Positions 1-5,296 of a stretch of DNA of 18,235 nucleotides are shown one piece after another (within the stretch, counting starts at the first letter, position 1; each line of letters starts with the position of its first letter). A model generated the notes under the pieces. The model ran no database searches. It saw only the letters and a program-made list of their open reading frames with translations, and was not told where the DNA came from. Position numbers and translations under genes: made by a program. Location: the NCBI GenBank assembly GCA_031431235.1, contig JANPDA010000450.1:1-18235 (forward strand). Reading direction: 5' to 3'. The DNA comes from JANNSW01 sp031431235. GTDB taxonomy: Bacteria > Pseudomonadota > Alphaproteobacteria > Rhizobiales > Hyphomicrobiaceae.

Positions 1-633
1 CATTTCCACGAGTTTCGGAAACGCCTTGGGGAGTGTGGTTGAACAAACATCCCTCGTTCTAAAGATGACAAAAAATGGCTTGCTAATGTTCTGACCCATT
101 CATTTGGTACCCCAAATGAATGGGTCAGCCCGTTAGCCAAATTTTTATTTGTGTTTCGTCTTTCCATTCATTGATTCAACTTCGCCGGAATCGAATGAAT
201 GGGACGGAACACTAGGACCTCTGACCAACATCGCGGCAACCCTCGATGGCAGACCCGATTTACAACGGCAAACAACGCGAATTGTTGCCGTCATGGGCCA
301 TAGGCCAGGGCACTTGTTCCATCCGACCGAGGGGAAAGGTTCCGGTGAAGTTCTGGAATGAGGATGTCGGCATTCCGGGTTTCGATCCATTCGATTGGGT
401 GGCATCGGCCTACCTTGCCAACCCTCGCCTGTTCGATTGCGCGCAGACAAATGCGTGGCTTTCCCGAGAATGGGCGTCGAAGTGAGCCGAATCCACTTTG
501 AAATCTACTTCATTTCTTCGCCAGTGAAAGGAGGATCTGGGTCGAATGCGTCGCTTCGAGCCGGATGGGTTCGTCTGCGTGCTCGACCTGCCGCTCGAGT
601 TTCCGGCCACGCCCCGCATTCGAGTGAATCGAG
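1..633. other. Stretch without a convincing gene
   Basis: I see no recognisable gene here. A 79-codon plus-strand frame at 246-485 lacks a good ribosome binding site, resembles no family I know, and has a less GC-biased third position than the clear genes downstream. The base composition is visibly lower in GC than the rest of the window. The one distinct structure is the perfect inverted repeat at 91-128. No GGAAC-N16/17-CGTT promoter occurs before 634. The stretch could be the 3' flank of a gene outside the window or decayed sequence. Confidence 0.5.
91..128. repeat. Perfect 17-bp inverted repeat (hairpin)
   Basis: The arms 91-107 (starting CTGACCCATTC) and 112-128 are exact reverse complements around a four-base TACC loop. 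A T-rich stretch (AAATTTTTATTT) follows about 12 bases later, too far for a classic intrinsic terminator. It may end transcription from either side, or it may be an operator or mobile-element relic. The 10-mer AATGAATGGG in the right arm recurs near 194-203. Confidence 0.6.
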
Positions 634-659
634 GGAACCTTTCGCTGGCGTCGCGCGTT
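634..659 (+). promoter_or_regulatory. EcfG-type promoter of candidate sRNA A
   Basis: GGAAC (634-638), 17-base spacer, CGTT (656-659): an exact match to the general stress sigma factor consensus. Transcription would start near 666. The first credible start codon is over 250 bases downstream and an intrinsic terminator lies at 777-814, so the expected product is a short non-coding RNA rather than an mRNA. Confidence 0.75.
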
Positions 660-665
660 GATTTC

Positions 666-814
666 AGGAGGGACGGGATCGTTTCGACCCAGGGTCGGAC
701 GGCTCGAGGAGCCAACCTGCAAGCTCTGCGACCTCCAAATAGTAAGCGCGATGCCTGTGCACACAGGCTCCGCGTTGGGGACGCTCCTGGCGGGGAAGCG
801 TCCCCTCTTCTTTT
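666..814 (+). ncRNA. Candidate EcfG-dependent small RNA A (~149 nt)
   Basis: Bounded by an exact EcfG promoter (634-659) and an intrinsic terminator (777-814). Three hairpins precede the terminator. One at 683-699 has core CGACC/GGTCG around CAG. One at 701-713 is GGCTC/GAGCC around GAG. One at 745-776 has a GCCTGT/ACAGGC stem with GCAC tetraloop, set on a second stem CGCG/CGCG. The stretch 714-744 is predicted single-stranded and holds ACCUCC (731-736), an anti-Shine-Dalgarno sequence that could pair with ribosome binding sites. The 5' end carries GGAGG (667-671), which can pair with CCUCC (732-736) in the same molecule, so the anti-SD segment may be switchable. No good start codon follows the 5' GGAGG. 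I do not recognise a named sRNA family. The start is inferred from the promoter. It could instead be the attenuated leader of the PRC-barrel gene, but that gene has its own promoter at 840. Confidence 0.6.
777..814 (+). terminator. Intrinsic terminator of sRNA A
   Basis: A 9-bp perfect stem (777-785 with 797-805, GGGGACGCT/AGCGTCCCC) with an 11-base loop is followed by the pyrimidine tract TCTTCTTTT (806-814). It lies between the two plus-strand EcfG promoters, so it separates sRNA A from the PRC-barrel transcript. Confidence 0.7.
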
Positions 815-839
815 GCACCAACAATCGACACCACAGCGC

Positions 840-864
840 GGAACCGACGGCTCGCTCGACCGTT
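840..864 (+). promoter_or_regulatory. EcfG-type promoter of the PRC-barrel gene
   Basis: GGAAC (840-844), 16-base spacer, CGTT (861-864), exact consensus. It lies 60 bases upstream of the chosen ATG at 925. It also argues against the longer reading frame that begins at 658. Confidence 0.8.
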
Positions 865-924
865 TTCCTGCCAAAGCCGCTCCAGTCCGGATCGGCAGTG
901 ACGAACAGCAAGATGGAGACTGCG

Positions 925-1440
925 ATGCGCGCTTTTGCAACTGCAGGCTTGATGGCTATGATGCTAGCCGGCACGGCCCATGCCGGTACGACGACCGTGA
1001 GCACGACGACCGTTGCCCCGCCGGGCAACATCGAATTCCTGCCCAGCATGCCCGGTAACACCGCTTCGGTGAGCATTTTCCGCAACCGCGTCGTCTACAA
1101 CACCGCCGGCGAGAGCATCGGCGATATCAACGACCTGCTGCTCGGCCCCGATGGCAAGATCACCACGCTCGTCATCGGTGTCGGCGGGTTCCTCGGCATG
1201 GGTGAGAAGAACGTGGCTGTTCCCTTCGATCAGCTCGAGGTCGTGCAGCGTGACGGAGCCTGGTTCCTGGCTGTGAACACGACCAAGGCCGCACTGGCGG
1301 CAGCCCCGACCTTCGAGTGGACCGGCAAGCGCGTGGATCAGGCGCCGAGGCTGAACACCACAACCACGGGAGCCAACGACGCACCCGTCACGACGGGTGA
1401 GTCCCCCACGGTGCCGGCGCCCCCCGCGACCGTCCAGTAG
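925..1440 (+). CDS. Secreted PRC-barrel domain protein
   Basis: A 171-residue protein with a signal peptide at about residues 1-20 (MRAFATAGLMAMMLAGTAHA), then a Thr-rich linker. A PRC-barrel-like fold covers about residues 48-135, visible in segments such as VVYNTAGESIGDINDLLL, ITTLVIGVGGFLGMG and VAVPFDQLEV. The tail is Thr/Pro-rich. PRC-barrels occur in RNA-processing and photosynthetic proteins; exported versions are common in Rhizobiales and have no settled role. The start is the ATG at 925 because GGAG (915-918) sits six bases before it and the signal peptide begins there. The in-frame ATG at 913 has no ribosome binding site, and the open frame back to 658 crosses the EcfG promoter. That promoter makes it a likely stress-response target acting in the periplasm. 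Family is fairly sure; function unknown. Confidence 0.85.
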   Translation: MRAFATAGLMAMMLAGTAHAGTTTVSTTTVAPPGNIEFLPSMPGNTASVSIFRNRVVYNTAGESIGDINDLLLGPDGKITTLVIGVGGFLGMGEKNVAVPFDQLEVVQRDGAWFLAVNTTKAALAAAPTFEWTGKRVDQAPRLNTTTTGANDAPVTTGESPTVPAPPATVQ

Positions 1441-1461
1441 ACAAGCCTATCGTGCCGCAAT

Positions 1462-1497
1462 GGAAGGGCCGGGAGCGAAGTCGCTCCTGGCCCTTCC
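1462..1497 (+). terminator. Terminator hairpin after PRC-barrel gene
   Basis: Long stem (GGAAGGGCC pairing with GGCCCTTCC, continued by a G-U and seven more pairs) 21 bases after the stop codon. No strong T-tract follows (GCGTTGTG), so termination may be partial. Its position tail-to-tail with the sRNA B terminator supports a role in separating convergent transcripts. Confidence 0.55.
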
Positions 1498-1533
1498 GCG
1501 TTGTGTGCGGCCTGGGAAGCACCGCCATGCGGC

Positions 1534-1577
1534 AAAAAAAGAGGCCCACGCGACCAGGGGGTGATCGCGCGGGCCTC
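1534..1577 (-). terminator. Strong intrinsic terminator of sRNA B
   Basis: Read on the minus strand, GAGGCCCGCGCGA pairs with UCGCGUGGGCCUC (13 bp with a single G-U) around an 11-base C-rich loop, followed immediately by seven U (plus-strand A-tract 1534-1540). This is a textbook Rho-independent terminator. No protein gene on the minus strand ends here, which is what first suggested a small RNA. Confidence 0.85.
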
Positions 1578-1674
1578 GATCGGCTCGCCAATTCTCGGGG
1601 AGGAGAAATCAGCGTCCAAGACGCTCGCCATGACTTCGGGAGGGAAGACCTGAAGCTGACTATCTGGCGTCTGC
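1534..1674 (-). ncRNA. Candidate EcfG-dependent small RNA B (~141 nt, anti-SD loops)
   Basis: A minus-strand transcription unit bounded by an exact EcfG promoter (1681-1705) and a strong intrinsic terminator. In transcript order it contains four structures. The first hairpin (1655-1634) has a CUUC/GAAG stem and exposes a CU-rich segment with UCUUCCCU and CCC. The second is a perfect 6-bp hairpin (1625-1611, AGCGUC/GACGCU, UUG loop). The third (1607-1592) has a UUCUC/GAGAA stem with the hexaloop CUCCCC. The fourth is the terminator. C/U-rich anti-Shine-Dalgarno loops are the hallmark of several alphaproteobacterial sRNA families that block ribosome binding, and the Caulobacter sRNA GsrN is a known general-stress-sigma-dependent RNA. 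No stop codon lies between its only ATG and the terminator, so it is not a small mRNA. I cannot assign it to a named family. The 5' end is inferred from the promoter. Confidence 0.68.
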
Positions 1675-1680
1675 ACCGAT

Positions 1681-1705
1681 AACGTGAGGGGACAGACAAA
1701 GTTCC
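1681..1705 (-). promoter_or_regulatory. EcfG-type promoter of sRNA B
   Basis: On the minus strand GGAAC (1705-1701), 16-base spacer, CGTT (1684-1681). It fires away from the plus-strand promoter at 1719-1743; the two -35 elements are 13 bases apart. Transcription would begin near 1674. Confidence 0.78.
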
Positions 1706-1718
1706 GTGCGACGGCGAG

Positions 1719-1743
1719 GGAACCGGCAGCCGTCTGGGCCGTT
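1719..1743 (+). promoter_or_regulatory. EcfG-type promoter upstream of the DUF1328 long frame
   Basis: GGAAC (1719-1723), 16-base spacer, CGTT (1740-1743), exact consensus. It lies 34 bases before an ATG at 1778 that has a strong ribosome binding site (GGAGGT, 1769-1774). It would produce a transcript spanning both the extension at 1778-2029 and the DUF1328 peptide. Confidence 0.72.
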
Positions 1744-1777
1744 CCTCCAGGAATGCCAGCGTCGAACGGAGGTCACC

Positions 1778-2029
1778 ATGAGCACGCAGCAACCCGAGGA
1801 TAGACCGCGCCGTGAGCCGCGCTCTGAAAGCCAATCCGGCCATGTGCGCAATGTCGGCCGCCGCCCCTCGTACTACTTGGAAATGGATGGAACGGCAGGG
1901 GACCGCCACCGCGGCATCCGAAGCATTGCGCCGGATGCGGCTGCGCGGCTGCCGAATCCAACCGATGGAACCCAAAGCATCTCCCGTGCGTTTCCCAATC
2001 AGTCGAACAGGACTTCTGGAGCAGAGCCA
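1778..2029 (+). other. In-frame upstream extension of DUF1328 (possible longer isoform)
   Basis: From the ATG at 1778 an open frame of 84 codons runs without a stop into the DUF1328 peptide, giving a potential 141-residue protein. The GGAGGT at 1769-1774, five bases before this ATG, and the EcfG promoter at 1719-1743 both favour translation from here. The 84 residues are hydrophilic and Arg/Ser/Pro-rich (MSTQQPEDRPRREPRSESQS...) and match no family I know. A second EcfG promoter at 1967-1992 lies inside the extension and yields only the short peptide. It may be a cytosolic N-terminal domain on a longer isoform, or a short leader frame that is open by chance. Confidence 0.35.
1967..1992 (+). 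promoter_or_regulatory. EcfG-type promoter of DUF1328 gene
   Basis: GGAAC (1967-1971), 17-base spacer, CGTT (1989-1992), exact consensus, 37 bases before the ATG at 2030. Its placement supports the short 57-residue DUF1328 product as a separate translation unit. Confidence 0.75.
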
Positions 2030-2203
2030 ATGAGCAACTTTCTCTACTACGCCGTCGTCTTCCTCGTCGTCGCAATCGTTGCCGCAGCCCTCGGCTTTGG
2101 CGGTGTGGCCGGCACGGCTGTCGAAGGCGCCAAGATCCTGTTCTGGATCGCCATCGTCCTGTTCGGCGTCTCGCTTGTAGCCGGAGTGGTCCGGCGCACC
2201 TGA
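2030..2203 (+). CDS. DUF1328 family small membrane protein (YtjA-like)
   Basis: A 57-residue hydrophobic peptide beginning MSNFLYYAVVFLVVAIVAAA. It has two membrane segments at about residues 4-26 and 33-53, a Gly-rich turn (GFGGVAGTAVEGAK) between them, and a short basic tail (RRT). Length and pattern are those of the DUF1328 family, widespread small inner-membrane proteins repeatedly found among stress-induced genes; no biochemical function is established. The start at 2030 matches family length, follows GGAG (2018-2021), and lies just downstream of an EcfG promoter. The frame stays open upstream to 1778, so a longer isoform is possible. The CsbD-like gene follows after 40 bases and is probably co-transcribed. 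Confidence 0.85.
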   Translation: MSNFLYYAVVFLVVAIVAAALGFGGVAGTAVEGAKILFWIAIVLFGVSLVAGVVRRT

Positions 2204-2243
2204 GGCCAATCGGATGGCAAATCCAACCATCGAGGAGTTAGCT

Positions 2244-2441
2244 ATGAACTGGGACACCATCACCGGCAACTGGAAGCAAGTTTCGGGCAAGTTCAAGGAG
2301 CAGTGGGGCAAGCTCACTGACGACGATCTGACCCTGATCAGCGGCAAGCGTGAGCAGCTGGAAGGCAAGCTCCAGGAGCGCTACGGCTACGCCAAGGAGC
2401 AGGCCAAGCGCGAGGTCGACACTTTCATCGGCCGCATGTGA
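2244..2441 (+). CDS. CsbD family stress protein
   Basis: A 65-residue hydrophilic protein starting MNWDTITGNWKQVSGKFKEQ. The pattern of GNWKQ, KxxWGKLTDDDL, GKREQLEGKLQERYGY and a closing KREVDTF is the CsbD family signature, and the length is normal. In Bacillus the founding member is controlled by the general stress factor sigma-B; the molecular role is unknown, though the small helical fold suggests interaction with other macromolecules. I chose the ATG at 2244 because GAGGAG (2232-2237) precedes it by six bases and family members begin MNWD; the in-frame ATG at 2214 has no such site. No EcfG promoter lies directly upstream, so transcription probably continues from the DUF1328 promoters. 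Confidence 0.9.
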   Translation: MNWDTITGNWKQVSGKFKEQWGKLTDDDLTLISGKREQLEGKLQERYGYAKEQAKREVDTFIGRM

Positions 2442-2565
2442 CCTGAATTCGCCTGAGATAGTACCAAGCTGGGGTGGTCGCCTGATCAGGTGGCCATCCC
2501 TTCTCGTTGTGCAGCGATCGCTGTTGCAGAGATCTCACGGCCGCATCTTCACGTGGATCCCTGCC

Positions 2566-2598
2566 AAAAAAAGAGCCCCCGTCGCATGACGGGGGCTC
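2566..2598 (-). terminator. Intrinsic terminator of the yciE-like gene
   Basis: A perfect 11-bp stem (GAGCCCCCGTC/GACGGGGGCTC, 2573-2583 with 2588-2598) with a four-base loop is followed on the minus strand by seven U (plus-strand A-tract 2566-2572). It lies about 60 bases past the stop of the minus-strand gene. On the plus strand the tail is CCTTTGCTTT, so it may also end the DUF1328-CsbD transcript. Confidence 0.85.
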
Positions 2599-2659
2599 CC
2601 TTTGCTTTGGACTGCCCGGGCACGTGCAGCCAGCGGATGCAAATGTCGGATTTGCACCA

Positions 2660-3139
2660 CTATGCGGCGAGCGCGTAGACCTTGGGCGTCAGCTTGCCCA
2701 GTGTCGCGTCGGCTTTCACCTCCTCGGCGAGCGTAGCCTCCAGCAGCTTGACGGCGTCCTTCAGTCCGAGTTGCGAGGCGAGCTTGATCAGGGTGCCGTA
2801 GCGCGCGATCTCGTAGTGCTCGACGGCCTGCGCGGCGCCGACCATGCCCGCGTCGCAAACGGCCTCGGACTTGGCCTCCTTCATCACGTCATCGCCCTCG
2901 GCGATGATGCCTTCGATCGCCTGGCAGGTCTTGCCTCGGGGCTTCTGGTCGATCATCTCGAACACCTGCTCCAACCGCTCGACCTGGTTGTGCGTCTCAT
3001 CCAGATGGGCAGAGAGCGCCGCGCGCAGATCGAGTGAGCTGGCCTTGTCGATCATGGTCGGCAAGGTCTTGGTGATTTTCCGCTCAGCGTAGTAGACGTC
3101 TTTCAGCAGGTCGACGAACAAATCGTTCAGTGTGCGCAT
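2660..3139 (-). CDS. YciE/YciF family ferritin-like protein (DUF892)
   Basis: A 159-residue all-helical protein starting MRTLNDLFVDLLKDVYYAER, with the DUF892 pattern throughout. Candidate di-iron ligands sit in four helices: E19 (YYAERK), E48 and H50 (LDETHNQ), E107/H108/E110 (VEHYEIARYG) and E139/E140 (LAEEVKAD). Family members adopt a ferritin-like four-helix bundle and are stress-induced, and a role in iron or oxidative stress handling is likely but not proven. The ATG at 3139 is preferred over 3178 because family members begin M..L.DLF, AAGGA lies nine bases before it, and the EcfG promoter at 3177-3202 would overlap the longer version. It is a single-gene unit with its own terminator, convergent with csbD and upstream of nothing else. 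Confidence 0.88.
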   Translation of the reverse strand: MRTLNDLFVDLLKDVYYAERKITKTLPTMIDKASSLDLRAALSAHLDETHNQVERLEQVFEMIDQKPRGKTCQAIEGIIAEGDDVMKEAKSEAVCDAGMVGAAQAVEHYEIARYGTLIKLASQLGLKDAVKLLEATLAEEVKADATLGKLTPKVYALAA

Positions 3140-3176
3140 GGGGATGGGTCCTTGCTCTGATTGACACTCCCATGAC

Positions 3177-3202
3177 AACGCGCCGACACTGCGAACAGTT
3201 CC
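3177..3202 (-). promoter_or_regulatory. EcfG-type promoter of the yciE-like gene
   Basis: On the minus strand GGAAC (3202-3198), 17-base spacer, CGTT (3180-3177), exact consensus, with transcription expected near 3170 and the ATG at 3139. It lies between the 3' end of phyR (3224) and the yciE-like gene, so the two genes are separately started. Confidence 0.82.
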
Positions 3203-3223
3203 GGCGAGCCAAGGCCTCAGCCG

Positions 3224-4063
3224 TCAGCTCGGTGCTGCACCTTTCGCTGGCGTTGCCTTCATATCGAAGAACAGCGCCTGACTGATGACGGCCTGCAGAG
3301 TCTCCTGGCGGAATGGCTTGGATATGAGGAAGGTGGGCTCCGGGCGCTTCCCCGTCAGCAGCTGCTCCGGGTAGGCGGTGATGAAAATGACAGGGACCTC
3401 CGTCGAGCCGAGGATCTCGTTGACAGCGTCGAGCCCCGAGCTGCCGTCGGCCAGCTGGATGTCGGCGAGCACCAACCCCGGCTTGTGCTTCTTGAAGGCC
3501 ACCACCGCTTCCTGCCTCGTGCGCGCGATCGCCAGCACCCGATGGCCGATGCTGGTGACAACGGATTCCAGATCGATGGCGATGAGAGGCTCGTCCTCGA
3601 TGATGAGAACGGTGCTCTGCACCTGCTCCGCGATCTCCCGGCTCGCCTCGCTCAGAAGCTTCGCGGATTGGTCCGGCGGCAGATCCAAGATCTCGCAGAC
3701 ATCGCTGGGAGTGAACCCTTCGACGGCGACCAGAAGGAAGGCCTGCCTCGACTGCGGCGTGAGTTGCCCGAGCCGCCGCTCGGCAAGCGCCAGCTTGGCC
3801 TCGGACGGTGCCGGTTGGGACTCGTGCCCAGTTGCAGCTTCGGCCATGCCATTGATGGCGAGCGAATTCCAGGTTTTCAAGAACGCCCGGTAAAGGGCGG
3901 TGCGCGGTGTCAGATCGCTCGGCAACCCGTCCGGGTCGAAGGCGAGGCCCTCGAGCAGTGCCGCCACGTAGGCGTCACCACTTTCCTGGCGACCGGTCAG
4001 GCTGCGGGCAAAGCGACGCAGATAGGGGAGATGAGGTAGGATCGTCGATGAGATGGAGGTCAT
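3224..4063 (-). CDS. phyR: PhyR, general stress response regulator
   Basis: A 279-residue two-domain protein. Residues ~1-145 form the sigma-factor-like (EcfG-mimic) domain with sigma-2-like and sigma-4-like parts (LPHLPYLRRFARSLTG; LTPQSRQAFLLVAVEGFTPS). Residues ~151-265 form the receiver domain with acidic pair E156/D157, predicted phosphoacceptor D201 (VLADIQLADGSSG), T229 (FITAYPE) and K249 (SKPF). In the known mechanism phosphorylation opens PhyR so that the sigma-like domain binds NepR and frees EcfG. The ATG at 4063 is chosen because PhyR proteins begin at this helix; the frame continues to 4285 but would cross nepR's promoter region. It is divergent from nepR-ecfG, the usual arrangement, and carries an EcfG promoter, implying positive feedback. 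No histidine kinase gene of the PhyK type is present in the window. Confidence 0.97.
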   Translation of the reverse strand: MTSISSTILPHLPYLRRFARSLTGRQESGDAYVAALLEGLAFDPDGLPSDLTPRTALYRAFLKTWNSLAINGMAEAATGHESQPAPSEAKLALAERRLGQLTPQSRQAFLLVAVEGFTPSDVCEILDLPPDQSAKLLSEASREIAEQVQSTVLIIEDEPLIAIDLESVVTSIGHRVLAIARTRQEAVVAFKKHKPGLVLADIQLADGSSGLDAVNEILGSTEVPVIFITAYPEQLLTGKRPEPTFLISKPFRQETLQAVISQALFFDMKATPAKGAAPS

Positions 4064-4147
4064 GGCTTCGTTCCCCTCGGAGCACATCCCCAGAGCGGCA
4101 CCCACACGTTTGCATGGGCAGCCCGGGATCCTGTTACATGAGCATAG

Positions 4148-4172
4148 AACGCGGTCGCACCGAAAAAGTTCC
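4148..4172 (-). promoter_or_regulatory. EcfG-type promoter of phyR
   Basis: On the minus strand GGAAC (4172-4168), 16-base spacer, CGTT (4151-4148), exact consensus, 84 bases before the phyR ATG. The -35 box is only nine bases from the -35 box of the divergent nepR promoter. Confidence 0.83.
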
Positions 4173-4181
4173 GAGGAATCG

Positions 4182-4206
4182 GGAACCTTTTCGCAGGTCG
4201 GTGGTT
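4182..4206 (+). promoter_or_regulatory. EcfG-type promoter of nepR-ecfG
   Basis: GGAAC (4182-4186), 16-base spacer, GGTT (4203-4206). The -10 differs from CGTT at the first, least conserved base. It lies 67 bases before the nepR ATG and is divergent to the phyR promoter, fitting the autoregulated GSR core seen in other Alphaproteobacteria. Confidence 0.72.
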
Positions 4207-4273
4207 CTGACCCAACGGGTAGGCCGAACCATACGGGGCGAGCACGTAAGAGAGACGGGGAAATAGGACCGAG

Positions 4274-4576
4274 ATGTCGAGCCAACCAAAGAACGAGGAC
4301 AACAAACCGGAGTCAGCCGTGAGCCCGCCAGGCTTGACGACGCCACCTGCGGAGCTGCACGGCACCGTCCCGGTGGAGACTTCCGAGCCGGCGCCCTCCA
4401 GGACGCCGCAGCAAGCTCCCTTCGACGAGGAGCCGGGTCCGGCACTGAGCGAGAGTGCGCAACGCCTGATCGGCGTTCAACTCCGCAAGCTCTACCGGAA
4501 CATCATCGATGAGCCGGTACCCCAGGAGTTCTTGAGACTGCTCGACGAGCTAGAGCGGCGGGAGCGCTGCTCGTGA
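4274..4576 (+). CDS. nepR: NepR, anti-sigma factor of EcfG
   Basis: A 100-residue protein whose C-terminal part (about 62-92) is the NepR core, with IGVQLRKLYRNIIDEPVPQE as the diagnostic segment followed by LRLLDELE. NepR binds and inhibits EcfG, and phosphorylated PhyR takes it away. The first ~60 residues are Pro/Glu/Ser-rich and look disordered, making this protein longer than the compact core. The ATG at 4274 is supported by AGGA (4265-4268). The stop codon overlaps the GTG start of ecfG (GTGA, 4573-4576), so the two are translationally coupled, which should help keep inhibitor and sigma factor in proportion. Confidence 0.95.
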   Translation: MSSQPKNEDNKPESAVSPPGLTTPPAELHGTVPVETSEPAPSRTPQQAPFDEEPGPALSESAQRLIGVQLRKLYRNIIDEPVPQEFLRLLDELERRERCS

Positions 4577-5106
4577 CAGGTCAACCCGCCGAGCCGACGT
4601 TTCGCAATGCCCTCGTGGTGGCGATCCCCAACCTCAGGGCATTCGCCATCTCGCTGTGTGGTAACCCGCATCTGGCCAACGACCTCGTGCAGGAAACCCT
4701 GCTGAAAGCCTGGGATCACCGTGCGTCGTTCGCGCCCGGCAGCAACTTCAAGGCGTGGTTGTTCACAATCCTGCGCAACACCTATTTCTCGGAGCTGAGA
4801 AAGACACGGCGCGAGGTCGCCGATGTCGATGGCGAGGAAGCGGCCAAGCTCGTCACCTTGCCCGGCCAGATGGCGCACCTCGAGTTCGAGGAGTTTCGTC
4901 GCGCGCTCGCAAAATTGTCGGCCGACCAGCGCGAGGCGCTCCTTCTGGTTGGCGCCGAGGGCTTTTCCTATGACGAAGCTGCTGTCGTGGCCGGCTGTGC
5001 CGTCGGCACCATCAAGAGCCGGGTCAATCGAGCGCGAGCGCGGCTTGCCGAGCACATGGGCTTCAGCACGGATCAGACAGCGGAAGTGTATTCCGTCTCC
5101 CTTTGA
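4573..5106 (+). CDS. ecfG: EcfG, general stress response sigma factor (ECF15)
   Basis: A 177-residue ECF sigma factor. Region 2 covers about residues 10-80, including GNPHLANDLVQETLLKAWDH and FKAWLFTILRNTYFSELRK. Region 4 covers about 112-165, with LSADQREALLLVGAEGFSYD followed by a helix-turn-helix around VAGCAVGTIKSRVNRARARL. Gene order beside nepR and phyR makes the EcfG assignment firm. It should direct RNA polymerase to GGAAC-N16/17-CGTT promoters, which are strikingly abundant in this window. The start is a GTG at 4573, four bases overlapping nepR's stop, with GGAG (4561-4564) eight bases ahead; no ATG lies between it and the conserved region. Confidence 0.96.
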   Translation: MTGQPAEPTFRNALVVAIPNLRAFAISLCGNPHLANDLVQETLLKAWDHRASFAPGSNFKAWLFTILRNTYFSELRKTRREVADVDGEEAAKLVTLPGQMAHLEFEEFRRALAKLSADQREALLLVGAEGFSYDEAAVVAGCAVGTIKSRVNRARARLAEHMGFSTDQTAEVYSVSL

Positions 5107-5217
5107 CGCCGCTCGCAGGGTCTCGTCGACGCTGTCACGCTGATCACCCGTTGCAGTGCCTGAAATGCGGTGCTTTCACTTGTCGAGGATGGAGCAATGA
5201 ATCTGTTGTGAAAGCCG

Positions 5218-5242
5218 GGAACAAGACTCTTGCAATCCCGTT
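5218..5242 (+). promoter_or_regulatory. EcfG-type promoter of the CHRD gene
   Basis: GGAAC (5218-5222), 16-base spacer, CGTT (5239-5242), exact consensus, 54 bases before the ATG at 5297. It separates the CHRD gene from ecfG, whose stop lies at 5106. Confidence 0.83.
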
Positions 5243-5296
5243 TTACGGGCGTGTCGTCAAATCGAGCCGCCCGGCTCAGAAAATCAGGAGCACGCA

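Noticed and set aside
246..485. 79-codon plus-strand open frame
   Set aside because: No ribosome binding site, no family resemblance, overlapping frames of similar length on both strands.
658..924. N-terminal extension of the PRC-barrel protein back to 658
   Set aside because: It would run through sRNA A, its terminator and the EcfG promoter at 840; the signal peptide begins at 925.
4064..4285. Longer PhyR start at 4285
   Set aside because: It adds non-conserved Cys/Arg/Pro-rich residues, overlaps both divergent promoters and the nepR start.
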